Assembly (NCBI GenBank): GCA_047967505.1
Contig: CM106539.1
DNA from: Dipteris shenzhenensis
Taxonomy: Eukaryota > Polypodiophyta > Polypodiopsida > Gleicheniales
Length of the DNA: 64,000 nucleotides
Reading direction: 5' to 3' (one strand)
Position numbers and translations under genes: made by a program. The notes under the pieces were generated by a model. The model saw nothing but the letters and a program-made list of their open reading frames with translations, did no database searches and had not been told where the DNA came from. How positions within the stretch are numbered: position 1 is the stretch's first letter; the number at the start of each line of letters is the position of its first letter. Below, in pieces: positions 55,206-64,000 of the stretch.

Positions 55206-55501
55206 TCATGAAAGTTCGTAGTAGTTCATTTCTTACACATACTTGTGTATGTTTACTCATTACTTGAGATGCTAGTCTCCCTGATAACAGTGCCAAATGT
55301 TTGCTCTTCCCCACGGCTTCCACAGGAAAAGCATGGTTTTCTCAATATGCAGGGTTCCGAGGCTTTTTGTCACCTACAAATAGATCGATGTTGTCATTTG
55401 TAGTATAAGTGTAGCTTAGGACCTTGGGTCATATTCTGGTGAGAGATGTAGGCTTAAGTATGGTAAGCAAACATAGTGCATGCATGTGTGAAAGGAACAT
55501 G

Positions 55502-55899
55502 CATCATCATGGTTGGGGTAATGAAGGCTTTCACCTTCATTGGGAGTTTAAGGGTTAGAGGGAGGTTCAGGGTTTAGAAGGAGGATCAGGGTTTAGAAGG
55601 AGGTTCCAAGGTTCAAAGAGAGGTTCAAGAGTTTAGAAGAGGTTCCAGGGTTCAGAAGGGGTTTAAGGATTAGAAGGAGGATCGAAGGTTCATAGTAGAA
55701 TAATGGTGGAGAGCTCGTCTCCCTCATAGTTCATGGAGGTCAAGGATTGAGGGACTAAGCATTTAGGGGGAGCATAGGAGTGGGAGAGGAAGGAGTAAGA
55801 GCATGGGGGGGGAAGGAGAGGGAGAGGATGGGTTGTAAGGTTGGAGGAGAGGGGTGGAGGAGTTGCAAGGTTAGGACATGCTTTTGGACGTGGAGTGCA
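55502..55899. repeat. Direct repeat copy 2, possible LTR of the large gypsy element
   Basis: Matches 41270-41745 from CATCATCATGGTTGGGGTAA to ACGTGGAGTGCA, without the GGA expansion. In the minus-strand reading it would be the 5' LTR, about 1.8 kb before gag, but no primer-binding site is seen beside it. Confidence 0.6.
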
Positions 55900-56238
55900 T
55901 TTTGAAGGATGACATCGATGTTTGGATTCCTTAAGAGTTTAGGCTAATGTCATGGGTCACAATGCAACCATATTTAATAGGTCCATTCAAGGATTCAAGG
56001 AAGGCTACAGCAAAGAAAGAGAAGCATTGGAAGCGTTGCATTGTTGGGTTTTTCAATACAAAGAAAGGACTCAAGGTCAAGGTTCAGTATGTGTACATGG
56101 CTCGAGACTTGAACTTGGACCGTACAAATTGAATTTGCTTTCCTTCAAATTGTTTCTCTCTTTTACATTGTCTCTTTTGCATAATGGCACTTCATTTGTC
56201 CATTCTATGCATGTGAATGTGTGTAGAGAAAGGTTGCT

Positions 56239-56296
<58 letters not shown>

Positions 56297-57535
56297 TGAG
56301 GGGTGGAAGGGACATGGTGAGGGAAAGAGAGAGAGGGATGTGTGTGTGTGTGTGTGTGTGTGTTTGAGAGAGAGAGAGAGAGAGAGAGGGGGGGGCAGTG
56401 ATTGATGGGCTCATTGACATCTTTCTTTACTTCTTTTGTAGATATTTTTTTTCCCGCCAAAGTCAAAACTCAACCCTAGGAGAGTCTCACCAGAACATTT
56501 CAAGATTTTCATTCAAACATTGGGGAGATAATGTTCTCGGGAAGGAATACTACCTCCTTAATGAAATTTAGTTTCATTTTCTATAATGCATGCTACCAAG
56601 TACTGCGAAGAGAAGGTGCATACGGACTGCTCCGTCCTATTCCTCTATGTGACTTTGATAGTCGAAAATGGCCTCTTCTAGACGCATTCTCTATAGATGC
56701 ATTTAGAATGAAGATGAAATCGGATGTTCAATCATCAATGAAGTTTACTTTTAGTTCTAAATCTGTGGGGGATAGTTGGTTCATGCCCTCCATTGTATTT
56801 ATTTAGTACTTCAAATCAGTTTTCCTCCACAAAACAAAGACCATGTGGGTATGCAAAGACCTGGCTGAGGACTTTCTTGATAAACTTCTTTATCCAACAT
56901 GGGGTGTTACAGAACGTTTTCAAAAGGGAGACCATTTTAGATGTGTTAGTAAAGAAAGTTTAGTAATAAGGTATCAAGTAGTATACAATATTTGTTATAT
57001 GAGATATGCTTATAGATGTTGGAAAAATAATCACGGCACATGGATACCTATGGATTGTGATGTAGTAGACACAGATACATATGCCAAATGGTGAAATCCA
57101 ATGTCTTGAGGTCATAGATAGTTGGAGCTTGGAGCAGCTTCGAGAATACATTGCTGGCCACCTTTGATGATAGTGACTTTTCTTTCAGGATGTTATTCAA
57201 GTTGACGATTTTGCATTGCGACATGCAGGCTGAGGTGGTAGCATTGGTGTAGACTCATTGGTGTAGACTCTGCACTTGGACATGACAAGGGGATGCATCA
57301 GAGTCTTATTTGCATGCATTCCTTGTACTCGCCTCACGGAATGGAGTTGATCAAATGTAGGGCACTTTCAAAGTTGGTGTCTATTGTGCCCTTACCTCCA
57401 TCAATCCATAAGTGCATTTTGGTTATGCGAGATCTTGCTCTTGCAGCTTTTGGGGAAAGAATGGTAGGAAGGCTTTTGGTGACTGCTGCTATTGGGGCTT
57501 CGATAGGTGTTTATGATTTAGAAAAAATTGTGGAG
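55900..57535. other. Unassigned sequence with scattered short frames
   Basis: Several + strand frames of 60-115 codons (55947-56299, 56531-56806, 56843-57094, 57293-57559). They share no recognisable domain, and I cannot join them into one gene with credible splice sites. The long GA tracts at 56240-56293 and 56365-56389 break the region. Confidence 0.35.
56240..56389. repeat. (GA)n, (TG)n, (GA)n microsatellite cluster
   Basis: (GA) about 27 units at 56240-56293, (TG) about 11 units at 56339-56361, and (GA) about 12 units at 56365-56389, followed by a G-run. Confidence 0.95.
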
Positions 57536-57868
57536 TGTTACAATATGAAGCCAAGTTGAGTCAGTTTGGTGTGTTCTAGTGTGAGTTCTAGTCTAGTGTG
57601 TCCTATGGATGCCACATGCACATTGGGAGTTATCCCATATGCATAGGTGTTCATATGTGTGTGTGTGCTCTTATATAAGAGTTGTACTTGTCTAGTGTCA
57701 AATCAATCAAGTGTCAAGGTACAAGCTCTTTAGTCTACATGTGAGTACTCTTATTTTGTTCATTGTTCTAGTAATTTTGTTTCCATCTCATTATGTCTCT
57801 CTTTGAGTATCACTTCCTCTCTCCCTAGCCTACCCTCTCTCTCTCTCCCTCTCCACCATGTGCCTTCA
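57536..57868 (+). repeat. 5' LTR of the 2.0-kb element
   Basis: TG...CA ends. Contains TTATATAAGAGTTGTACTTG, a likely TATA box about 140 bp in, and a CT-rich 3' part (CCTACCCTCTCTCTCTCTCC). Nearly identical to the 3' LTR, with a few differences, so the insertion is fairly young. Confidence 0.88.
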
Positions 57869-57870
57869 TG

Positions 57871-57882
57871 TGGTATCAGAGC
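57871..57882 (+). other. Primer-binding site (tRNA-Met)
   Basis: TGGTATCAGAGC two bases after the 5' LTR, an exact match to the standard plant sequence. Confidence 0.9.
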
Positions 57883-58204
57883 CTCATTTCCACTTTCCCC
57901 TTCTTCTCACTCTACCTAGAGGATGAAAGAAGCCCCCAAATGGAAGCTGCCCTCTCCTGAAAGGTACATCTCCCTTCCTATCCTTAGCCTCACCTTTGTT
58001 TGGAGCTTTTGGAGGAGGTGATCTACATCGACCATTAGCCCGGTATGCCTCGCCATCGCACGCTCCTTTAGAAGCTACAAATCCTCCGTACTAGCTTGCC
58101 CACCTACCTGTACCAGCCTGTTGATTCGTCATATATGCCCATACCAGTAGTTGCATCTGCCCATACTGCTCGCACAGCTACCATACAATCTGTCGTACAA
58201 CCTA

Positions 58205-58335
58205 ACTCAACTTAGCTTCATATTCTAACACCCCCCCATGAATGCAAGGTGAGAGACTACTGGAATGGGACCAAGGACAAAACATGACAGTGACAGGACT
58301 ACTAAATTGTGCAATGTCTGAACTAGACCTGACTC
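58205..58335. repeat. Inverted copy of the element's own 3' interior/LTR junction
   Basis: CTTCATATTCTAACACCCCC and the following ~110 bp are the reverse complement, at perhaps 85% by eye, of about 59105-59235, which spans the end of the interior, the purine run and the first bases of the 3' LTR. Confidence 0.85.
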
Positions 58336-59213
58336 GCCTACTGTACGATTGTATGATCAGCCCTCTGATTTGCTCGTACTTTCCTACCTCGAAATGCACA
58401 TCTAAACCCGCTTGCATTTTTTGCTATCTTTGCCCTCTCTGCCGCATCATTTACAATTGCCCTTGCTCATTGCCTCTTCAAGTGTGGATACCATGGAATT
58501 TTTTCCTCCTGTACATCACTTCATCTCGTGAGAAAGCCCTTGCCCATATTGTCGTGAGGTTGGACAACAAATTGCTCCATCACTTTGACCTCACTGCTTT
58601 TGCCATGGAGATCAAATCCGAGTTCCAAAAGCTTCATGCTACATCTACTAGACTTGACCGACGAGCTATATCTATTGTTTTACATAATCTATCTGAAGTG
58701 ATAAATAATGGTTAGGAATATTTGGGTACTCTACCCAAGGATGTTTCCCAAAAATGAATGCAATAAATAATGTATGTTGAGTCAATAAAGGGACTCTGCC
58801 TTGGATTGTCTTCCTAAAATGATGTATTTCTTATATGGTGTGTGACTCCATGTTTCTAGTTAGTCCCTGGAGTCAAGAGGGGGATGTACTATGGGAGCCA
58901 TGTATTGGCATTGATAGGGTCTAGTTATCAGGTCTGGCATACGAGTTCTAGGATATTGGTGCACTGGTCTTCTAGATCTTTGAGTTGCTCATGCATCCAT
59001 GATGAGACATGAGTCTTTGAGTCATGTTTGGGACATAAAGCCATGTGAGTGTTTAGTCTGACCTTTGAACCATGCTCAAACTTCAGCCTATGAGTGCATG
59101 GGACCCATGTCTAATTCAGACATTGCACAGTTTAGTAGTCCTATCACTATCATGTTATATCCTAGGTTCCTTTCCAATAGTCTCTCGAGTCTCACCTTGC
59201 CTTCATGGGGGGG

Positions 59214-59550
59214 TGTTAGAATATGAAGCCAAGTTGAGTCAGTTTGGTGTGTTCTAGTGTAAGTTCTAGTCTAGTGTGTCCTATGGATGCCATGTGTCAC
59301 ATTGGGAGTCATCCCATATGCATAGGTGTTCATATGTGTGTGTGCCCTTATATAAGAGTTGTACTTGTCTAGTGTCAAATCAATCAAGTATTAAGGTACA
59401 AGCTCTTGGTCTACATGTGAGTACTCTTATTTTGTTCATTGCTCTAATTATTTCATTTCCATTTCATTATGTCTCTCTTTGACTATCACTTCCTCTCTCC
59501 CTAGCCTACCCTCTCTCTCTCTCTCTCCCCCTCTCCACCATGTGCCTTCA
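59214..59550 (+). repeat. 3' LTR of the 2.0-kb element
   Basis: 337 bp, preceded by GGGGGGG at 59207-59213. Its last ~90 bp (from CATTTCATTTCCAT to CACCATG.GCCTTC) is repeated in tandem at 59551-59648. Confidence 0.87.
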
Positions 59551-59639
59551 TTGCTCTAATCATTTCATTTCCATGTCTCTCTTTGAGTATCACTTCCTCT
59601 CTCCCTAGCCTACCCTCTCTCTCTGTCCCTCTCCACCAT

Positions 59640-62600
59640 GCGCCTTCCAAAGAAAGGAACCCTCTATTAATGCTTGAAAGATTTCATACAAGACAGTAGC
59701 CTTGAGGGTGCCGAGTATGAAAAAACTAGAAAAGATTGAAAGAAAAAGCCGGCCTGTTCCAAAGAAGCCCAGCTCACTACCTAGGGGATCTCTGGAACTG
59801 GGGCTAACAACCAAGTGGGGGGACTATACAGCCAGCGAATCCCTCACAGAGTGAAGATATAGAAAACACTTGTAAGCCATGCCTTGCAGAAATGAGCATG
59901 CCTCTCAATAGTCACCCGAGAGCCTGGAGTCCCACGCTCCTAGGTGGACCGTAGAGTGTAAATGATATCCTGCTAGATGGCAACCAAGGTAGTCGAGGGT
60001 GGAACTGAGTGCTCTCCCATCACAAGACTGCACCGAGCCACCCAAATATTCCAAGTCGTGATGCTACTACCACCTCCTAAACATTGTCCTCCTTAGGAGA
60101 AGGAGGAGCTAGGGTGTCAGGGGGGACTCTGCCTCGTGGAGTGCAATCCTCTAAATGCTTTGGTAGGCTGGGGAGATCTCATCAATCTAAAATGCATGTC
60201 CTCCCTCTGTCAACCAAGCCATCCCGCAAATGTAGTCTCTGTGTATACTCTACATGCGTGTCATGATCCTGAGGGCTCTCATCCAAATCCTCGCTGCGCT
60301 ACGACAGCTCCATAGGCAGTGCAGGATAGTCTCCAAGACACCATCCAAGCAGCAGTGGCACTGCCCCTCCACTCGCATCTGCTCCAACCACGAGCTGCCT
60401 CCGTGGGCTGCTAACCAGAAGAAGTATGAAATCTTCCTCAGTCGCAAGCTGGACCACAACCGCATCCAAAACCTGGAGCGAACATCCCGGGGCACTCTCT
60501 GGGCCACCCAGTGTCTCTCCCTCGAGGGGGTCCACCTCGACGAGTCCATCTGAAGTCTCCTGCCAATCTGTGTGGTGTAGGAAAAGAAAAGAAAGGCACC
60601 TCATCTATCGTCTCAGCTAGGCCACCCTTAGAGGGCCAGAACCACTCCCCCAGGTCCCAGTGGACCTCCCTCAGGGGTCTACCCTCCCATAGCCAGAGGT
60701 GCCATCAAGAGGCATCTTGCTCTGAGATACTGGGATCAATGTGCCACTCCTTCCCCAAGCGTCTTACCACTTTGATCATCTGCCAGTGTATCCCATCAAG
60801 ATTCCCATCCATCTTAGGGTCACTCCTAGTGAGGGGTTGAAGTAGGCCTCCAGGTCCTATGCGGAAGAAGCCGGGGTGCATGCTATATCGAAATCCTCAA
60901 GGGAACACCAGTATGGGAAAACTGCCCCAACCATCTACTCTCTCTCCAAATGTGAAGTCTTTCCCACCAGGACTCAGGAATGGCTAAGTCAATCTTGCCC
61001 ATCCGCTACCTTGCCCCTCTCAGATGCGCTAGGGCATCAAGCCTCGCCTCTGCCTCCATAGGTAGTTTGCTCCAGTGACCAAAAGACCCTACTGGACCAC
61101 TGTCCCACTGTGCCCAGCCAATGTGAGTCTGCTGCCCAAGCATACGTCCCTCCTGATCTCTGACCTTTGGGTGCCACATAACGGGCTGGCACTCAAACTC
61201 CTCTCTGCATCTGGGTGGAGCACGAATGAGACCCCCTGCTAGTCTTTGCCAAACCCTATGAAGACTCCTCATTAGGGGGGAGCCCTTCCCAATAAGGGGG
61301 GCCTCTGAGAAGATCCATCTATGTGAAGGCTGCCACTGTCCCCCAGTGTGTGGGGTGTTCCTCAGAAGCCCTCTCTGTAAGAGGTGCTTCCAAGGCTCGG
61401 CACCTGGGGTGAGGCCACGAACCACTAACTTGCCCAGAAGGGCCCTGCTCTGCATCTCCGGATCAATGATACCCAAGCCTCCCAGTGCCTACGGCATGAT
61501 CACCATTTGCCAAGCTACTCGGGCCCTAGTGTTCCTTGTGCCATCTAAACCTACCGAGAGGAAGTTCCATACAACCGTCGGAGCTGCCCAATGCATCCTC
61601 TATGAAAGGACCAATAGGAGGCAATATACCATGCACTGGTAAGAAGGACTTGGTTTGCCATTAAGGTGCGACCTACGAGGGAGAGTTTGGCTGAGCTCCA
61701 ATAGAGAAGCTTGCACCAAACACTCTCAAGGACCGGGGCAATTTGCTGCTCTGCTATGATGTCAATACCCACCTGGCATCCGAGGTATCTCGCTATCTGG
61801 CCCCTCGGTATCCATCTGAAACCAAAGTCACTCCCCCACTCATGGATCTCCTGTGTCTCCTCAAAGCCTATGAAGAAGCCTATGGATTTCGTTCAGTTGA
61901 TCCGTGCCCCCGAGGCCTCACAATAGATAGCCAAGGCGCCTCTGACTCTCTCTAGACTTGCTGTGGTGCCCTCAACATACAAGGCTGTGTCATCTGCAAA
62001 CTCCGAGTCAAGGAGCTCCTCCTCTTGCCTGATTGGGAGCCTCAACCCTGTGAGACCCGCCACCTGTGATCTCAAGTAGTAGCCCAAAGCCTCCGCTACA
62101 AACAAGAAGAACGGAGCTAGTGGGTAGCCCTAGCGGATCGAGCGAGAGAGAGGAAAGGCCTCGCCTATGCGTCCTCTGATAATCATTTGACTAAAGCTCC
62201 CTGCATATAGTGCTGAAACTCCTCTTACCCATCGGTCTGAGAAACCCAATCTCCTCATAGTGCCCTCAAGGAAGGACCACTCCACCCTATCGTAGGCCTT
62301 CTCGAAGTCCAAGAGAAGGATGGCCAGTGGCTGTGACTCCTCCCTAGACCAATCCACTGCCTGCCAGAATGTGAAGATGTTGTCCAGGATGCTGCGCTCC
62401 TGGATAATAAACCCAGTTTGCGTGTCATGGATTATGTTGGTATCAAGAAAAGGGCAAGCAAACTCAAGACCTTGGCGAGGATCTTGTATGCAGTATCAAG
62501 CAAAGTGATCGGCCTCCACTATCAGATATCTGATCTATCTCCCCCTTTCGGGATCAAACAAATCCACCCCCTATGCAAGGACTGAGGGAGAAGGCCTGTG

Positions 62601-62930
62601 TCGAAAATCTCTTGGCAACCTAAATGGAAAGGGGTGGAGATAATTTCCCAGAAGTTTCGAAAGAAGGCCGGAGTCAAGCCATCCTCCCCCCGGCAATTCT
62701 GGGTCAGGAGAGCCTTGAGGGCTTCCCAGAGCTCGTCATCTGTGAAAGGCTCCTAAATTCTGCTACATAAGTCCTGCGAGACTACTGTCGAAACGTGATC
62801 CCAAACTAGCTCTCGGGCCACAAGACCAGTTGGGGTCTTCATGGAGACTTTCACACAACCAACTATCTTGGCACCCCAACAGAGAGCTGCAATCTTGGAC
62901 AAAGTGGAGGATGCAAAGCAAGCAAATATC
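59640..62930 (-). pseudogene. 5'-truncated L1-like LINE ORF2 (reverse transcriptase, zf-RVT)
   Basis: Minus-strand reading: a segment like FFRNFWEIISTPFHL (about 62660) and WICLIPK (about 62560); motif A ILLLDFEKAYDRVEWSFLEG (about 62310-62250); the PLAPFLFLFVAEAL motif B region (about 62125); the active site DSEFADDTALYVEG (FADD, about 62010); LSLVGRTLMANQVLLTSAWY (61690-61630); and a C-terminal zf-RVT segment at 60549-60250 (FFWLAAHGGSSWLEQMRV and CHCCLDGVLETILHCLWSC). The order and spacing match plant L1 ORF2. The endonuclease is missing, so it is 5'-truncated as usual for LINEs. It is broken by several frameshifts and stops. Its 3' end meets the tandemly repeated LTR tail at 59640. Confidence 0.88.
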
Positions 62931-64000
62931 TTGTAGAGGAAATCATAAAATCATGTTTTGATGACTTTAGTTTTACCAAAAACATTGAAAATACAAATGG
63001 AGGTCTAATATACATTTCCCCCCCCCTTGTTGGTGTTAATTTGCAATGACATTAAAGTTTATCGTGATAAAATTATCTTTACATTTTGTCTAACCAGTTT
63101 TGATACATAATGTATTTCAATATTTTGTTTATAAGAAATTCAAAGTTTTTACTAAAAAATACCAATATAGACTAACATTGTTGAGTACACACTCTGCTTT
63201 CCCAAAACATACTCTTCATTTGGCCACTTAATTAATTGTCTACATGTTGTGGTATGGTTAATAATATGATAGAGAGTGGCCCATGCTTGAGGTGATAATT
63301 CACTTAATGATAAGTGCACATTCCAAGTGGATCCTATCAACAACATAAAAGTCATTCTAAATCATCATCTCATTGACAATGTGGGAGGCTATATTGACTC
63401 AATCTAGAGTTTCCCTACATTTCCCAAAGTCTAGCATTAATAAGAGGTTATTCTAAGGGCAACAAGAGAGCAACATCTGGTCAAGCCTTCCCATACCCAC
63501 AGGTAGGGAAGGTGTAGAATCTAAGTGCTCGTTGTGATATGCTTTTTTTTTGTTGGCAGAGTCGGGGTAAACTTACCCGATCTTCCTCATTTGTTCAAAA
63601 AGCTCCAAAGTATACACATTGTCATCATCCGCAAAATAGAAAAAAAAATGAAAAATCATACACATTATCATCATCCGCAAGGTATACACCTTGTAACACT
63701 CTATGCTAGTGTTTAATTATTAAAAAAAAGGCTAGGATTGGCCATGTACGCGCGGGCGTGCAAATTGACCAGACACCACCGAGCCGTATTACACACCTGC
63801 GTGCACATGGGCAATCCTGGCTTCTTTTTTTTTGTTGAATAAATGCCTTGTAGGTGATCTATGCTAATGTTTTCATTATTATTATTATTGTTAAAATGGC
63901 CGAAATCGGCCATGTGTGTGCGGGCATGCAAATCGGCTGTTGTCGTCTATTGTTAGAAATGCATTGCAGTTTAATGATGAGTCTATCAATGCTGAATATC
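62931..64000. other. AT-rich intergenic sequence
   Basis: No coding frame. It contains a CATACACATT.TCATCATCCGC pair at about 63613 and 63657, and an imperfect inverted repeat at 63722-63832. Confidence 0.6.
63722..63832. repeat. Imperfect inverted repeat (hairpin / MITE-like)
   Basis: Left arm AAAAAAAAGGCTAGGATTGG and GCATGTACGCG-like part; right arm is its complement, ending ATGGGCAATCCTGGCTTCTT then TTTTTTT. Arms about 42 bp, spacer about 25 bp. A third, related piece GGCCATGTGTGTGCGGGCAT lies at about 63908 in direct orientation with the left arm. Confidence 0.75.

Larger units (their letters stand above)
57536..59550 (+). mobile_element. Non-autonomous LTR retrotransposon, 2.0 kb
   Basis: Two LTRs of 333 and 337 bp (57536-57868 and 59214-59550), both TGTTA.AATATGAAGCC ... 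CACCATGTGCCTTCA, flank a 1.35-kb interior. The interior starts with TG followed by TGGTATCAGAGC (57871-57882), the exact initiator tRNA-Met complement, and ends with a GGGGGGG purine run against the 3' LTR. No gag or pol motif fits in it; the + frame at 58242-58715 is not recognised. It is larger than a classical TRIM but of that non-coding type. No clear target duplication is visible. Confidence 0.88.

Noticed and set aside
54853-55323. 156-codon minus-strand Pro-rich frame and the Gly-rich + frame opposite it
   Set aside because: Both are by-products of the G-rich low-complexity tract: any frame through it is open. No domain, no start context, no conservation signal.
56077-56466. Frames through the GA/TG microsatellites
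   Set aside because: Ser-Leu, Arg-Glu and His-Thr repeats from dinucleotide tracts, not protein genes.

Overview
The window is nuclear DNA from a land plant with a repeat-rich genome. The evidence is one intact multi-exon gene of the plant family of WD40 proteins annotated as WD repeat-containing protein 44-like, an interstitial array of the plant telomere motif CCCTAAA, plant-type retrotransposons (Ty3/gypsy, L1-like LINEs, tRNA-Met-primed LTR elements), and introns swollen by nested insertions. I cannot name the species. A fern, a gymnosperm or another large-genome vascular plant would all fit. Nothing looks bacterial, organellar or viral.

The only protein-coding gene I trust is on the + strand at 10748-29565. 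It has seven exons that join in frame, with GT-AG introns, and encodes about 1037 residues: an acidic N-terminus, a basic middle segment and seven WD40 blades. Five of its introns or gaps hold only host sequence, but intron 4 (3.5 kb) contains a gypsy chromovirus fragment, and intron 6 (10.8 kb) contains a gypsy element, LINE fragments, a small TIR transposon and a solo LTR nested in one another.

The rest is repeat territory. 2.8-6.3 kb: minus-strand L1-like LINE (ORF1 with zinc knuckle, endonuclease, start of RT). 30.7-32.5 kb: ~362-bp satellite interrupted by ~390 bp of degenerate telomere repeats. 37.8-39.2 kb: ~217-bp higher-order satellite. 41.3-55.9 kb: a large decayed minus-strand Ty3/gypsy element (gag with several zinc knuckles, protease, RT, RNase H, integrase, then an extra coiled-coil ORF), bracketed by a direct repeat. 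57.5-59.6 kb: a 2.0-kb non-autonomous LTR element with both LTRs, primer-binding site and polypurine tract. 59.6-62.9 kb: a 5'-truncated L1-like LINE with reverse transcriptase and zf-RVT regions.

All transposon ORFs carry stops, frameshifts or deletions, and many stops in the large gypsy element fit C-to-T decay. The most striking structures are the ordered nest of insertions in intron 6, dated by exact target duplications and a second copy of the uninterrupted host sequence, and the telomere-type array set into a satellite with duplicated flanks. No tRNA, rRNA or CRISPR locus was recognised. All calls are by eye, without database searches.
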